DNA of 64,000 nucleotides, taken from assembly GCF_000503215.1 (NCBI RefSeq), contig NZ_AYTD01000001.1, positions 1 through 64,000 of the forward strand, in the 5' to 3' direction. The notes below the pieces were generated by a model. That model did not search any database. It worked only from the letters and a program-made list of their open reading frames with translations, and was not told where the DNA came from. Position 1 is the first letter of the stretch; every line of letters starts with the position of its first letter. Of this stretch, positions 38,310 to 49,700 are shown piece after piece. A program made the translations under genes and the position numbers. This DNA is from Pseudomonas canadensis. Lineage in GTDB: Bacteria > Pseudomonadota > Gammaproteobacteria > Pseudomonadales > Pseudomonadaceae.

Positions 38310-40790
38310 ATGCTGCGAACACTCCCACTCAGTGCCTCAGGCCGGTTACGGCTGCTCATCGGGGTAACCTTGTGCAGCCAGTTGCTGATGCCCACCTTCG
38401 CCATGGCCGACCCGGCCTATGACGCCCTGATCATCCAGGCGCGCAATGGCAACTTCACACCCGCCCTGACTCAGTTGCGTCAATTGCCTGCCGAGCGCCA
38501 GACGCCAGGCCAGATCAGCGATCACCTGGTGATCGCCGGTTGGGCCGGCCAGGATGCCGAAGTGCTCAAGGTATACGAGGCACAGGGGCAGAATCGCAAC
38601 TTGACCGCCCAGGCGCTGGCTACGGTCGCGCGGACTTATCGCAATCAGAAGCAGTGGGCACAGGCCGAGGCGGTTTACCGCAAGGCACTGCTGCGTGAGC
38701 CGAACAATGTCGACCTGCAACTGGGCCTGGCCCTTACCCAGGCTGACGGCGGCAAAGCCAGCGAAGCGGTGCAACGCGCTCGCGCGCTGGTGGCCGCCAA
38801 GCCGGATGATCCGAATCGTCGTATGGCACTGGGTTATGCGCTGACGCGCGCGGGCTTGCAGTACGACGCGCTGTTTGAATTCGACCAGGCGTTTACCCGC
38901 GCCGGTGACAAGCCGGAAGTGGCTCGCGAATACGTTGCCGCCTTGCAAAAAGCACGTCTGCCCGAGCCTGCGTTGCGCCTGTCGGCTCAGCGCCCTGGTC
39001 TTGTCGATCCGGTGACCCAGCGTCGCCTCGAAGGTGACCTGGCCGCTGAGCGCGTGCGCATGGCCGAGTTCGCCACGCGTACCGAGAAAGAGCGTTATGT
39101 GATTGCTGATCGCGCCTTGCAGGGGTACGACCAGCTCCTTGCCCGTTGGACCCCGGACCCTACGGCCAAAGACGATGTGGTGCGTTGGCGCATCGACCGC
39201 CTGGGTGCGCTCAAGGCGCGGGCGCGCACTGCCGAGGTGATCCGCGAGTACCAAACCCTCCAGGCCGAGGGTGTGCAGCTGCCCACCTATGCGGTGCGTT
39301 GGGTAGCCGCGTCCTACCTCGACCAGCGCCTGCCGGAAAAGGCTGCGCCGTTGTATCGCCAAGCGCTGAGCGCTCCCGATGCGGACGTGGGCGACCGCGT
39401 TGAAGACAGCACCGCCTTGTTCTACGCCTTGCTCGAAAACGACCAAGTGGATGAAGCGCGGGCGGTCGCCAAGAACTTGGCCGACAGCCAGAAACCCCGG
39501 GTTGAACTCAAGGGATTGCCCATCGGCAACCCTAACGATGAGTGGATGGACGCCCAACAACTGGCCGCTCAGGCCGGCACCTATGGTTCCGACCTGCCGT
39601 CCAGCGAAAAGGCCCTGGAAGAACTGGTCGGCAAGGCGCCTGGCAGCATCGGCCTGCGCCTGGCGCAAGCCGAGATGTACCGCGCCCGCGACTGGCCACG
39701 GCGCGCCGAGCAATCGCTCAAGGAAACTGAAGCGCAAAGCCCGCGTGACATCGGCCTGGAGATGTCCCAAGGCTTCACGGCCCTGGACCTGCAGGAGTGG
39801 CGTCAACTCGACATCCTCACCGACGACGTGGTCGCCCGTAACCCCGACAACCGGCAGGTGCAGCGCCTCAAACGCCTGCGCGATGTACATGATATGGCCG
39901 AGCTGCGCGTCGAGGCCTACACCGGCAAAAGCTTCGGCGGCGGCAACAACGGCGACGCCGGTGCCGTCTCGGGTAGCCGTGACTGGGGCATTGAAAGCCG
40001 TATCTACACGCCGCCTATCGACGAAGACTGGCGCCTGTTCGCCGGTGCCGGTTATGCCACCGCCGACTTTGAGGAAGGCACCGGCCATCACCGCTGGCAA
40101 GTGGTCGGCGTAGAGCGTCGGACCCGCGACATGACGATTGAAGCCGAGGTTTCCAACCACTCCTACGGCGATGGCTCCAAACAAGGCGCTGCTGTGTCGA
40201 TTGCCCGCGACATCAACGACAACTGGCAATACGGCGGTAGCCTCGGCTACCTCCTGTCCACCACGCCATTGCGGGCATTGAATGACGGAATTACGGCCAA
40301 CGGTGGCAGCGGTTTCATCCGCTGGCGCGCCAATGAAAGCCGCGAGTGGAAGCTGACCCTCAGCCCCTCCCATTTCAGTGACGGCAACGATCGTTTCGAG
40401 GCCTTGCTCAGCGGCCGAGAAGGCCTTTACAGCTCGCCGAAAGTGCAAGTGGACCTGGGCCTGGAAGTCGGCGCCAGCCGCAACAGCAAGGAAGACACGG
40501 TCTACTTCAACCCGAAGTCAGACTTCACCGTGTTGCCTGTCCTCAACATCAACCATGTGCTCTATCACCGCTACGAGACCCAGTGGAGTCAGCAGTTCCA
40601 GGTCGGTGCGGGTACGTATAGCCAGCAGGATTATTCCACGGGTGGCATCGGTCTGGTGGGCTACGGCCAACGCTATCGCTGGAACGATGTCCTGGAAGCC
40701 GGCGCCAACCTGAGCCTGATCAGCCGACCTTACGACGGCGATCGCGAACGCGATCTGCGTCTGCTCGTCGACCTCACTTACCGTTTCTAG
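38310..40790 (+). CDS. pgaA: PgaA, outer-membrane porin for poly-N-acetylglucosamine export
   Basis: 826 residues from ATG 38310, which has AAGGAA 9 nt upstream; the longer frame from 38250 is not supported. A signal peptide ends near MPTFAMA, and is followed by a periplasmic TPR region (about 35-480: AYDALIIQARNGNFTPALTQL, ARTYRNQKQWAQAEAVYRKAL) and then a C-terminal beta-barrel (about 540-826) ending in Phe (LTYRF). PgaA carries partly deacetylated PNAG across the outer membrane; its TPRs dock PgaB. First gene of pgaABCD. Confidence 0.93.
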   Translation: MLRTLPLSASGRLRLLIGVTLCSQLLMPTFAMADPAYDALIIQARNGNFTPALTQLRQLPAERQTPGQISDHLVIAGWAGQDAEVLKVYEAQGQNRNLTAQALATVARTYRNQKQWAQAEAVYRKALLREPNNVDLQLGLALTQADGGKASEAVQRARALVAAKPDDPNRRMALGYALTRAGLQYDALFEFDQAFTRAGDKPEVAREYVAALQKARLPEPALRLSAQRPGLVDPVTQRRLEGDLAAERVRMAEFATRTEKERYVIADRALQGYDQLLARWTPDPTAKDDVVRWRIDRLGALKARARTAEVIREYQTLQAEGVQLPTYAVRWVAASYLDQRLPEKAAPLYRQALSAPDADVGDRVEDSTALFYALLENDQVDEARAVAKNLADSQKPRVELKGLPIGNPNDEWMDAQQLAAQAGTYGSDLPSSEKALEELVGKAPGSIGLRLAQAEMYRARDWPRRAEQSLKETEAQSPRDIGLEMSQGFTALDLQEWRQLDILTDDVVARNPDNRQVQRLKRLRDVHDMAELRVEAYTGKSFGGGNNGDAGAVSGSRDWGIESRIYTPPIDEDWRLFAGAGYATADFEEGTGHHRWQVVGVERRTRDMTIEAEVSNHSYGDGSKQGAAVSIARDINDNWQYGGSLGYLLSTTPLRALNDGITANGGSGFIRWRANESREWKLTLSPSHFSDGNDRFEALLSGREGLYSSPKVQVDLGLEVGASRNSKEDTVYFNPKSDFTVLPVLNINHVLYHRYETQWSQQFQVGAGTYSQQDYSTGGIGLVGYGQRYRWNDVLEAGANLSLISRPYDGDRERDLRLLVDLTYRF

Positions 40791-40802
40791 AAGAGCCTGA
40801 CC

Positions 40803-42800
40803 ATGACCGTCCTCAGCCGTTGCTTGTTGATTCTGGGCGTAATGCTGGCCAGTGCCTGTGCCCAGCAACCCGCGCCTTTCACTCCACCCGCCGAGCGGCC
40901 GACACCGGCCAACGAAGCGCCGTGGCCGAAAAACCATTTCCTGGGCATTGCCTACCACGACGTCGAGGATCGCGACCCCGATCAGGCGGTGGTGGCGGTG
41001 CGCACCGAGCGTTTGATCGAACAGTTGGCCTGGCTGCGCGAGAACGGCTACAAGGCGGTCAGCGTCGATCAGATCCTGGCGGCTCGCAACGGTGGGCCTG
41101 AGTTGCCACCCAAAGCGATCATGCTCAGTTTCGACGATGGCTATTCCAGCTTCTATACCCGCGTAATGCCGATCCTGCGCGCCTACCGTTGGCCAGCGTT
41201 GCTGGCGCCGGTAGGCTATTGGATCGACACGCCGATGAACCAGCCAGTGGACTTCGCAGGCCAGCCACGGCCGCGTGGCGAGTTCCTCACCTGGCAGCAG
41301 ATCCGCGAAGTGTCTCAATCGGGCCTGGTGGAAATCGCTGCGCACACCGACAACAACCACAAAGGCATCCTGGCCAACCCTCAGGGCAACCTGGAGCCGG
41401 CGGCGACCTCGCTGCGTTTTGATCCGGCCACTGGGCGTTATGAAAGCCAGGCGCAGTTCGATGCGCGGATGCGTGCTGACGTTGCCGCGATCTCCAACAA
41501 GATCCAAAAGGTCACCGGCAAGAAACCGCGGGTGTGGGTATGGCCTTACGGTGCCGCCAAAGGCACCTCGCTGGCGATCATTGGCGAGCAGGGCTACCAG
41601 ATGGCCCTGACCCTGGAAGATGGCCTCGACAGCTCCAGTGACCTGATGAACAGCCCACGCTTCCTGGTGGCCTCCGACCCGGACGGCGAGCATTTCGCCA
41701 ACAGCATGGTCGCGGTACAAACCAAGGCGCCGATGCGCGTGTTGCATGTGGACCTGGATAACGTCTACGACCCGGACCCGGCTCAACAGGCACGCAACCT
41801 CGACCAGTTGGTACAGCGCGTGGTGGACATGGGCGCCGGCACCGTGTTCCTGCAAGCCTTCGCCGATCCCAAGGGTGATGGCCTGGTGCATTCGGTGTAC
41901 TTCCCCAACCGCCACTTGCCGGTACGCGCCGACCTGTTTAACCGCGTCTCCTGGCAGTTGCACACCCGTGCCCATGCTGCGGTGTACGCCTGGATGCCGG
42001 TACTCAGTTTTGCCCTCGACCCCAAGCTGCCACGCGTAACGCGCTGGGACCCTGAAACTGGCAAGGTCGGCCTCGATCCAGACCAGTACAAACGCCTGTC
42101 GCCGTTTGACCCGCAGGTGCGCAAGATCATCGGTGAGATCTACGAGGACCTGGCGCGCAACAACGCGATCGACGGTGTGCTGTACCACGATGATGCGGTG
42201 TTCAACGATTTCGAAGATGCCAGCCCCGCCGCGCTCAAGGCCTATGCCGCTGCTGGCCTGCCGAACACCGTTGAGGCGCTGCGTGCCGATCCGGCCGTGA
42301 TGCAACGCTGGACTCGTTTCAAGAGCCGCTACCTGATCGACTTCACCAAGGAGCTGACCGCCAAGGTCCGCGCCATCGGTGGGCCGCAGATACAGACCGC
42401 GCGCAATATCTTCGCCGAGCCGATGCTCAACCCCGGCAGCGAAGCCTGGTTTGCGCAGAACCTTGATGATTTCCTACAGACCTACGACTGGACCGCGCCC
42501 ATGGCCATGCCGCTGATGGAAGGCCAGGAGTACAGCAACTCCAACGCCTGGCTGGAGAAGCTGGTCGCCACGGTCAAGGCGCGCCCCGGCGCCATGGAAC
42601 GCACGGTGTTCGAACTGCAAGCCAAAGACTGGCGCACCAAGGCCGCCCCGGACATCGACGCCAAACAGATGGCTGAATGGATGGGTGTACTCAAGCGCCA
42701 GGGTGTCACGAGTTTTGGCTACTACCCGGACAACTTCCTGGAAAACTCCCCGGACCTGAAGACGGTGCGTCCGGCCATTTCCAACCAATGGAACCCTTGA
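40803..42800 (+). CDS. pgaB: PgaB, PNAG N-deacetylase/hydrolase lipoprotein
   Basis: 665-residue periplasmic lipoprotein (lipobox ASAC in LGVMLASAC). The N-terminal CE4 deacetylase domain has the metal/catalytic runs [10 protein letters not shown] (about residue 105) and [12 protein letters not shown] (about 178). The C-terminal hydrolase-like domain (about 320-665) has [15 protein letters not shown] and [14 protein letters not shown], the acidic active-site stretch of the PgaB glycosidase part. It removes a fraction of the acetyl groups so that polymer can be exported by PgaA. Starts 12 nt after pgaA. Confidence 0.93.
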   Translation: MTVLSRCLLILGVMLASACAQQPAPFTPPAERPTPANEAPWPKNHFLGIAYHDVEDRDPDQAVVAVRTERLIEQLAWLRENGYKAVSVDQILAARNGGPELPPKAIMLSFDDGYSSFYTRVMPILRAYRWPALLAPVGYWIDTPMNQPVDFAGQPRPRGEFLTWQQIREVSQSGLVEIAAHTDNNHKGILANPQGNLEPAATSLRFDPATGRYESQAQFDARMRADVAAISNKIQKVTGKKPRVWVWPYGAAKGTSLAIIGEQGYQMALTLEDGLDSSSDLMNSPRFLVASDPDGEHFANSMVAVQTKAPMRVLHVDLDNVYDPDPAQQARNLDQLVQRVVDMGAGTVFLQAFADPKGDGLVHSVYFPNRHLPVRADLFNRVSWQLHTRAHAAVYAWMPVLSFALDPKLPRVTRWDPETGKVGLDPDQYKRLSPFDPQVRKIIGEIYEDLARNNAIDGVLYHDDAVFNDFEDASPAALKAYAAAGLPNTVEALRADPAVMQRWTRFKSRYLIDFTKELTAKVRAIGGPQIQTARNIFAEPMLNPGSEAWFAQNLDDFLQTYDWTAPMAMPLMEGQEYSNSNAWLEKLVATVKARPGAMERTVFELQAKDWRTKAAPDIDAKQMAEWMGVLKRQGVTSFGYYPDNFLENSPDLKTVRPAISNQWNP

Positions 42801-42802
42801 CC

Positions 42803-44143
42803 ATGTTCGACAGACTCTTGGCTTTATTCGTGCTGGCATTGGTATTGGGTGTGCCCCTGGGCCTGATCTTCCTGGTCACCGGGCAGTTCCTGATGGACTT
42901 CGTGTTTTTCTACCCGCTGTTCATGTCGGCGTTGTGGATCGCAGGCGGCCTGTATTTCTGGCTGCACTGGGAGCGCCATTGGCCGTGGGAAGAGGACACA
43001 CCGGCACCTACCTTGGCCGGTAACCCGCTGATCTCGATCATCATCCCTTGCTACAACGAAGGGGATAACGCCGCCGATACCATCCATGCGGCACTGGGTC
43101 AGTTGTACCCGAACATCGAAGTGATCGCGGTGAATGACGGCTCCAAGGACAACACCGCCGCGGTACTCGACGCCCTGGCGCTGGAGAACCCGCGCCTGCG
43201 TGTGTTGCACTTGGCGCAGAACCAGGGCAAGGCAGTGGCCTTGCGCATGGGCGCCGTGGCGGCGCGTAGCGAGTACCTGGTGTGCATCGACGGCGACGCG
43301 TTGCTGGATAAAAACGCGGCAGCCTATATGGTAGCGCCGATGCTGGATAACCCCCGCCTTGGCGCAGTGACCGGCAACCCGCGCATCCGTACGCGCTCGA
43401 CCTTGATCGGCCGCGTGCAAGTCGGCGAATTCTCTTCGATCATCGGTTTGATCAAGCGCACGCAACGAGTGTTCGGGCGGATCTTCACGGTATCGGGTGT
43501 GGTGGTCGCGTTCCGTAAAAAGGCGCTGGACCGCATCGACTACTGGAGCACCGACATGATCACCGAGGACATCGATGTCAGTTGGAAGCTGCAGCTTGAT
43601 CACTGGAGCATCTTCTACGAGCCCCGCGCCCTGTGCTGGATCCTGATGCCCGAAACCGTCGGCGGCCTGTGGAAACAACGCCTGCGCTGGGCCCAGGGTG
43701 GCGCTGAGGTGCTGTTCAAGAATATCCGTGGCATCTGGCAATGGCGTCATCGCTACCTGTGGCCGCTGTTGTTCGAATACTGCCTGTCCACCGGTTGGGC
43801 GTTCACCTTCCTGTTGTCGGTGATCTTCTGGGGCGTGGGTAAATTCATCCCGCTGCCGCAAGCGATTGCGGTCGACTCCCTGATGCCACCGGCGTTTACC
43901 GGGCTGGTTTTGGCGATGGTGTGCCTGCTGCAGTTCGCCGTCAGCATCATCATCGACCGCCGCTACGAGAAGGACCTGTGGAAAACCCTGTTCTGGACCG
44001 TGTGGTACCCGATGGTGTTCTGGCTGGTCAGTTTGTTCACCACCCTGGTCAGTTTTCCCAAGGTGCTGTTCAACCAGCATCAGAAGCGTGCGCGCTGGGT
44101 CAGCCCGGATCGCGGCATCAAACCCACTGAAGAGGAGGCGTGA
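42803..44143 (+). CDS. pgaC: PgaC, poly-N-acetylglucosamine synthase (GT2)
   Basis: 446-residue inner-membrane glycosyltransferase that polymerises UDP-GlcNAc. ATG 42803 lies 2 nt after the pgaB stop; the longer frame from 42677 only overlaps pgaB. N-terminal membrane helices (about 6-50) are followed by a GT-A domain with [37 protein letters not shown] and the QxxRW-type motif [10 protein letters not shown], and then C-terminal membrane helices. Needs PgaD and, in characterised systems, cyclic di-GMP. Confidence 0.95.
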   Translation: MFDRLLALFVLALVLGVPLGLIFLVTGQFLMDFVFFYPLFMSALWIAGGLYFWLHWERHWPWEEDTPAPTLAGNPLISIIIPCYNEGDNAADTIHAALGQLYPNIEVIAVNDGSKDNTAAVLDALALENPRLRVLHLAQNQGKAVALRMGAVAARSEYLVCIDGDALLDKNAAAYMVAPMLDNPRLGAVTGNPRIRTRSTLIGRVQVGEFSSIIGLIKRTQRVFGRIFTVSGVVVAFRKKALDRIDYWSTDMITEDIDVSWKLQLDHWSIFYEPRALCWILMPETVGGLWKQRLRWAQGGAEVLFKNIRGIWQWRHRYLWPLLFEYCLSTGWAFTFLLSVIFWGVGKFIPLPQAIAVDSLMPPAFTGLVLAMVCLLQFAVSIIIDRRYEKDLWKTLFWTVWYPMVFWLVSLFTTLVSFPKVLFNQHQKRARWVSPDRGIKPTEEEA

Positions 44144-44145
44144 TC

Positions 44146-44628
44146 ATGAAATTGGTCAGAACTCGCCAACGTACGGTGATGTGGATCATCGATGTGTTGT
44201 TGACCTTGATGGCCTGGGCAGGCCTGATTTGGTTGCTGGCACGTGGGATCAGCTCGATGCTGGAGACCCATGATGGCCCGCGTATCGATGCGCCGATTTT
44301 TGCCGCGCTCAACACCCTGCAGATCTACCTGTGGATTGCGCTGTTCAACGCTGTGATCCTGATCAGCTGGGCGCGCTACCAGCAGCGCCGAGGCCGCAAG
44401 TTCGCCCAGCGTCGCGCCGAGGCCAAGGCGCTGACCGACAAGAACCTGAGCGAGAGCTTCAGCCTGGCTGAAGGGGATCTGGAGCAGTTGCGTAAGCCTG
44501 GGGTGCTGGTGATCCATAACGACGAGGAGGGGGGTGTGGCGGAAGTGAAGTCCCATGTCTCCCGCGATGTCGAGAAGCCGGGGCTGACCCTGGTGCCTCC
44601 CAAGGATCAGAGCAAAGACGCCAGTTAA
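44146..44628 (+). CDS. pgaD: PgaD, PNAG synthase accessory membrane protein
   Basis: 160-residue PgaD-family protein with two membrane helices (about 13-33 and 61-80) and a cytoplasmic C-terminal tail. In E. coli PgaD binds PgaC to form the cyclic-di-GMP-controlled synthase. ATG 44146 has AGGAGG at 44133-44138, a strong site with 7-nt spacing, so it is preferred over GTG 44140. Last gene of the operon, followed by a hairpin terminator. Confidence 0.9.
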   Translation: MKLVRTRQRTVMWIIDVLLTLMAWAGLIWLLARGISSMLETHDGPRIDAPIFAALNTLQIYLWIALFNAVILISWARYQQRRGRKFAQRRAEAKALTDKNLSESFSLAEGDLEQLRKPGVLVIHNDEEGGVAEVKSHVSRDVEKPGLTLVPPKDQSKDAS

Positions 44629-44643
44629 GGCGAACGCTGGAGG

Positions 44644-44678
44644 ATCGTTCCCATGCAAGGTGGGAACGATTCGGTTTA
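44644..44678 (+). terminator. Terminator of the pgaABCD operon
   Basis: Perfect 10-bp stem ATCGTTCCCA / TGGGAACGAT around a 7-nt loop, followed by TCGGTTTAAT, 15 nt after the pgaD stop. Confidence 0.85.
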
Positions 44679-44994
44679 ATCCCGACAAATGGGATCCAAT
44701 TCACAAAAATGCCGCGAACTTTTCTGCTTTTTCCGATACTAACCTAACTCGGCAAGAAGTTGATGGCCAATTAATGGCAATCTATAAGTTCTCCGATGAA
44801 TCGCTATCAAGAGTGCTGCCGCCTGTCGGAATAAAAATTCCATGGCCCGTCAGCTTTTCTCTTTGATAATTTTTAGTTGTTATAAATCAATATGTTGCAT
44901 GACTAATTAGTACTAATGTCCAACTAGCTCGGCTTTTTGAGTTGTCGGAAGTTAGGTGTTAGTTTGCCGCCCCTTGATTTTCGATGGATCGAAT
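44679..44994. other. AT-rich upstream region of the TPS/CDI operon
   Basis: 316 nt with a visible drop in GC and no convincing gene; short frames here lack start signals. It presumably holds the promoter for the TpsB-TpsA operon (for example around TTAATTAGTACTAATG-like AT-rich text near 44900), but I cannot fix -35/-10 boxes with confidence. Confidence 0.5.
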
Positions 44995-46716
44995 ATGTCT
45001 TCGTTATTGCCACGGACTCGGTTACTGCTATGCACTTTCATGCTCGCTTATTTGGGCCTGAACAGTGCCATGGCCGCCCCCACGCCCGGGGATCAGGACC
45101 TGATCCGCGATCGGCAGAACCGCCTGCTTGAAGAGCAGCGCCGGCGTCTCGAAGAACTCAAGGACCTGCCCGGTAAAGAAGCCAGGCCCCAGGCCCCGGC
45201 GACGCCTGCCGACACACGTTGCTTCCCGATCAAAGACATCGAACTCAAGGGCGCTGACAGTCTGTCTGCCGAAGACCGCGCACGCCTGCTCAAACCCTAC
45301 ACGGGCCAATGCCTGGGCGTGTCGCAGCTCAACGAACTGCTCAGGGTCATTACCGACTACTACATCGAAAAAGGCCGCGTTACCAGCCGTGCCTATCTGC
45401 CGCAGCAAGACCTTTCCAGCGGTCACCTGCAAGTGTTGGTGGTGGAAGGCAAGCTCGAAGGCTTGAAAGGCGCACAAGGCAGTACCGTTACCGACCGTGA
45501 GCTGGCGATGGCCTTTCCCGGCAAGGTTGGCGAGGCGCTCAACCTGCGTGAAGTCGAGCAACTGGTCGACCAGCTCAACCGGTTGCCCTCCAAGCAGGCT
45601 CAGATGGAGCTGACCCCCGGTACGCAGATCGGCGGCAGTGAAGTGGTGGTCAAGAACACCCCGCAAAAACCCTGGCGCGCCAGTCTGTCGCGCAATAACG
45701 ATGGGCAGAAAAGTACCGGCGAGCAGCAGTGGGGAGCCGGCCTAGAGTGGGACAGCCCGCTGGGCCTGGCCGATCAACTGGTACTGCGTGGCGGCCACGA
45801 CGCCGTGAGTGACCACCAGAAAACTTCAAAAAACAGCATGCTCTACTACAACGTGCCGTGGGGCTGGTGGAACTTCAGCTACACCTACAGCGAGAGCGAC
45901 TACCGCACCTATGGCAGGGTCGACGACTTCAAATTCAAACAGAACGGCGACAACCAGAACCACCAACTGCGCGCTGAACGGGTGATCCACCGTGACGACG
46001 TGAGCAAGACATCGGTGAACGTGGGCCTTGCACACCTGCGCACCAACAACTACATCCTCGACACCCGTACAAAGCCAAGCAGCAACCGCCTCAGCGAATT
46101 GCAACTGGGCATCAACCACGGGCGGCGTATCGGCAACGCGTTCGTCAACGTCGACCTGGGCATGCAGAACGGCATCGGCTTGTTCGACGCGCAATCTCAA
46201 GATGAGCGCGACCCGTTCGGTAATCGCCAACCCAATGCGCGCTACCGCAAATACACCGCCACCGTCAGCTATCTGCAACCGTTCGCCTTGTGGGGCGAGT
46301 CGTTCAGTTTTTCCAGCCTGGCCACCGGCCAACGCAGTGAAGACATTTTGTTTAGCCCGCAGCGCATGAGCCTGGGTGGTTCGGCCTCGGTGCGTGGTTT
46401 CAAGGATCAGCAGTTGATTGGCGATAGCGGCGGCTACTGGCGCAACGAAGTGCGCTGGGCCCGTGCGGTGACCGTCGACTGGTTGCGCCCGGCTTTTGCT
46501 GAATACGGCGCCAGCGTCGGCTACGACCAAGGGGTGATCAGCAATGATCGCTATAACGGCGGTGTACATGGCCGGGTGTCGAGTAACTCCCTGGAGCTGT
46601 TCGCCCGCGGCAAGAACCTGAGCACCAGCGTGACCTTTGCGCATTCTTTGGAACGCCCGGCAGTGATGAGCGAGCGCGAAGCGCCGATCTACTTCCGTAT
46701 GGATTTCTTCCTGTAA
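44995..46716 (+). CDS. cdiB: TpsB/CdiB-type outer-membrane transporter (ShlB/FhaC family)
   Basis: 573-residue two-partner-secretion translocator. ATG 44995 opens a signal peptide ending AMAAP. A Q/R-rich linker (RQNRLLEEQRRRLEEL) precedes two POTRA domains (about 70-215: CFPIKDIELKGADSL, YYIEKGRVTSRAYLPQQDL) and a 16-stranded barrel with the FhaC-type L6 motif SVRGF (about residue 463). It carries the TpsA protein encoded 31 nt downstream across the outer membrane. The order transporter-effector-immunity is the cdiBAI layout. Confidence 0.93.
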   Translation: MSSLLPRTRLLLCTFMLAYLGLNSAMAAPTPGDQDLIRDRQNRLLEEQRRRLEELKDLPGKEARPQAPATPADTRCFPIKDIELKGADSLSAEDRARLLKPYTGQCLGVSQLNELLRVITDYYIEKGRVTSRAYLPQQDLSSGHLQVLVVEGKLEGLKGAQGSTVTDRELAMAFPGKVGEALNLREVEQLVDQLNRLPSKQAQMELTPGTQIGGSEVVVKNTPQKPWRASLSRNNDGQKSTGEQQWGAGLEWDSPLGLADQLVLRGGHDAVSDHQKTSKNSMLYYNVPWGWWNFSYTYSESDYRTYGRVDDFKFKQNGDNQNHQLRAERVIHRDDVSKTSVNVGLAHLRTNNYILDTRTKPSSNRLSELQLGINHGRRIGNAFVNVDLGMQNGIGLFDAQSQDERDPFGNRQPNARYRKYTATVSYLQPFALWGESFSFSSLATGQRSEDILFSPQRMSLGGSASVRGFKDQQLIGDSGGYWRNEVRWARAVTVDWLRPAFAEYGASVGYDQGVISNDRYNGGVHGRVSSNSLELFARGKNLSTSVTFAHSLERPAVMSEREAPIYFRMDFFL

Positions 46717-46747
46717 TTAAACGCCCCGCAGCAACGAGAATCTGAAA

Positions 46748-49700
46748 ATGGATGTTCGCCAACTTGCCTTCCTGGCCCGCCAACCTTCCGCTGCATTGAT
46801 GCCGCGCAACTCGTTCTTCGGCCTGCCCAAGCGCGGGCTGGTGCTGGTCCTTGCCAACGCGCTGTTCTGGCAGCCGCTGCTGGCCCAGGCTGAGGGGATC
46901 GTAGTCAGTGCGCCGGGGACCACCGTTGGCGCGGCGGGCAATGGCGTGCCGGTGGTGAACATCGCGACGCCTAACGGCAGTGGGTTGTCCCACAACCAGT
47001 TCAAGGACTACAACGTCGGCCCCAACGGGGTGATTCTCAACAATGCCACGGGTGCCGTGACCAATACCCAGTTGGGCGGCTATATCGTCGGCAACCCCAA
47101 CCTCAAGGGCGGTGCAGCCAGCGTCATCCTTAACGAAGTCAACGGCGGCAACCCCAGCCAGTTGCGCGGCTTCACCGAAGTGGCGGGGCAATCGGCCAAG
47201 GTCATCGTGGCCAACCCCCACGGCATCACCTGCAGCGGTTGTGGTTTCATCAACACGCCAAATGTCACCCTGACCACCGGTAAGCCGGTGCTTGACGCGA
47301 ACGGCCAGTTGCAGCGCTACCAGGTGGATGGCGGCGCCGTGACCATCGATGGCCAGGGCTTGAACGCGAGCAACGTCGATCGCTTCGAAATCATCACCCG
47401 CTCGGCCAAGATCAACGCGCAGATCAACGCACGCGAACTGACCGTGATCGCCGGTCGCAATGACGTGGACGCACGAACACTGAACGCGACTCCGCGCGCC
47501 GATGACGGCAGCACCAAGCCAGAGCTGGCGATTGATTCCTCGGCCTTGGGCGGCATGTATGCCGGTGCGATCAAGCTGGTGGGCACCGAAGCCGGTGTGG
47601 GGGTGAAGCTTGACGGCACGCTCGCGGCCAGCGGCGGCGATATCCAGATCGATGCCAATGGGCGCCTGAGCATGGCGCAAACGCAGGCCACCGGTAACGT
47701 CAAGGTCGCCGCGAAGAACGTCGACCTCACCGACAAGGTGTACGCCACCGGCACTGTGCAGGTGACCAGCGCCCAAGCCCTGATCAACCAGAAGAGTGTG
47801 GCTGCCGGCCAACGTATCGAGATCAACGCGGCCACGGTCACCAACCCAGGCATCATCGAAGCGGGTGTCGCGCCCGACAACAGTCGAAACACCACCGGCG
47901 ACCTGGTGATCAATGCGCAAACCGTCAACACCACTGGCAACTTGCTGGCCAGTCGCGCCCTGGCGATCACTGCCGCGCAAGCGCTGACCAACCAGGGTGC
48001 AATCATCCAAGCCAAGAGCGTCAGCGTCAGCAGCGCCAAACTGACCAATCAGGGTGCCAACGCGCGCCTGTTCGGCGAACAAAACCTGGTGATCAACTCC
48101 CCGGCCATCGTCAACCTCGGCGGCCTGATCCGCTTCGGTGATGGCCAGGCAGCCACGCTCGACAGCGCGTCCCTGGACAACCGCCAGGGCCGTATCGAAA
48201 TGGCCGGTGGCAGCTTGGTACTGAGCAGTGCGGACCTGAACAACAGTGGCGGCCAAGTCATCGCCAACGAGCTGACGGTCAACGCCGGCAAGCTGAACAA
48301 CCAGAATGGCGTGCTGGTGGCCAAGACCGCCACAGTCAATGCCATCGATCTCGACAACAGCCTTAAGGGCCTGATCCAGGCCGACGGTGGCGCGCTCAAC
48401 CTCACCGCCTCCAACAGCTTCAACAACAACCAGGGTTTTGCCCAGGCCAACACCGACCTCACCGTCAAGACCGGCAACCTCAGCAGCAACGCAGGCGGCG
48501 TACTGAGCGCCAACACTGGCAAGCTGACGCTGACCGCTGCGCAACAGCTCAACAACGCCCAGGGCCGCTTGCAAGCCGGGCAGGGCGATGTCGAGCTGCA
48601 CGCCGCGAACCTGGACAACCAGAGCGGCGTGATCGTCGGTAAGCAACTGCTGCTTGACGTCAAAGCAGGGGACATCGACAACCGCGCCGGCCGCGTACTG
48701 GGCGACAAGCTGGACGTGCGCGCCTCCGGCCTGGATAACCGCAACGCCGGCCTGCTGGCCGGTGGCACCGAAGGCGTGAGCTTGCTGCTCAAAGGCCCGG
48801 GCCAGTTGCTCAACGCCCAAGGTCGCATTCAAAGCGAAGGCCTCTTGCACCTGCAAGGCGAGCGTCTCGACAACAGCGCCGGTACCCTGCTCGGTAAAAC
48901 GGTCGAGGTGACCGCGCAAAACCTTAACAACAGCAGCAAAGGCGCGTTGGTCAGCGATGGCGGTGACATCACCTTCAATGTCAGCGACCTGCTGACCAAC
49001 GTCGACGGCGTGATCGACGCCGGCGAGCGCAGTATTCTGGTCAAGGCCCTCACCACGCTCAACAACGACAGCGGCACCCTGCGCGGCAAGCGCCTGGACA
49101 TCGCAGCCCAGCATTTGAACAACGACAACGGCCAACTGCTGGCCGGCAACCTGGGCCTGGGCTACAGCGGCCAAAGTGTGACCAACCGTAAAGGCCTGAT
49201 CCTCAGCGGCGGGGCGCACACCGAACTGAACACCGCAAGCCTGGATAACCAGGGTGGCACCGTGCAAGGCGATACCTTGACTGTCACCGCCGGCACGGCC
49301 GACAACGGCAGCGGTGGCCTGATGGCGAGCTTGCTGGGCGACCTGCAACTGACAGTCGAAGCCCTGACCAACCGTGGCGGCAAATTGTTCGGCAAAGAAC
49401 AAGTCACCGTCAGTGGTGCGACCCTCGACAACAGCGCCAGCGGTCAGATCAGCGGCAACCTGCTCAACCTGACCTCACGCGACACCCTCACCAACCAGGG
49501 GGGCCTGATCGAAGCCAACCAAGGCCTGACCCTCGTCGGCGGTAATCTCGACAACAGCGCCGGCGGCCAGGTGCGCGCATTGGGTGGTGCCAACAGCAGC
49601 CTCGACTTCAGCGGCCAGGTCAACAACCAGAACGGTACGTTGGAGTTCGCCAGCCAGGCTTTCAGCCTCGACGCCGCGAACCTCAATAACCAGGGCGGCA

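Noticed and set aside
38346..42305. Long minus-strand frames (700 and 595 residues) under pgaA and pgaB
   Set aside because: Shadows of well-supported sense genes with recognised catalytic motifs.
44660..44866. 68-residue open frame after the pga terminator
   Set aside because: It starts inside the terminator stem, has no ribosome site and no recognisable protein features.
46538..49402. A 954-residue open frame antisense to the cdiA repeats
   Set aside because: It is the mirror of a GC-rich, strongly repetitive gene; no start signals, no domain logic, and the sense frame has a complete signal peptide and TPS domain.
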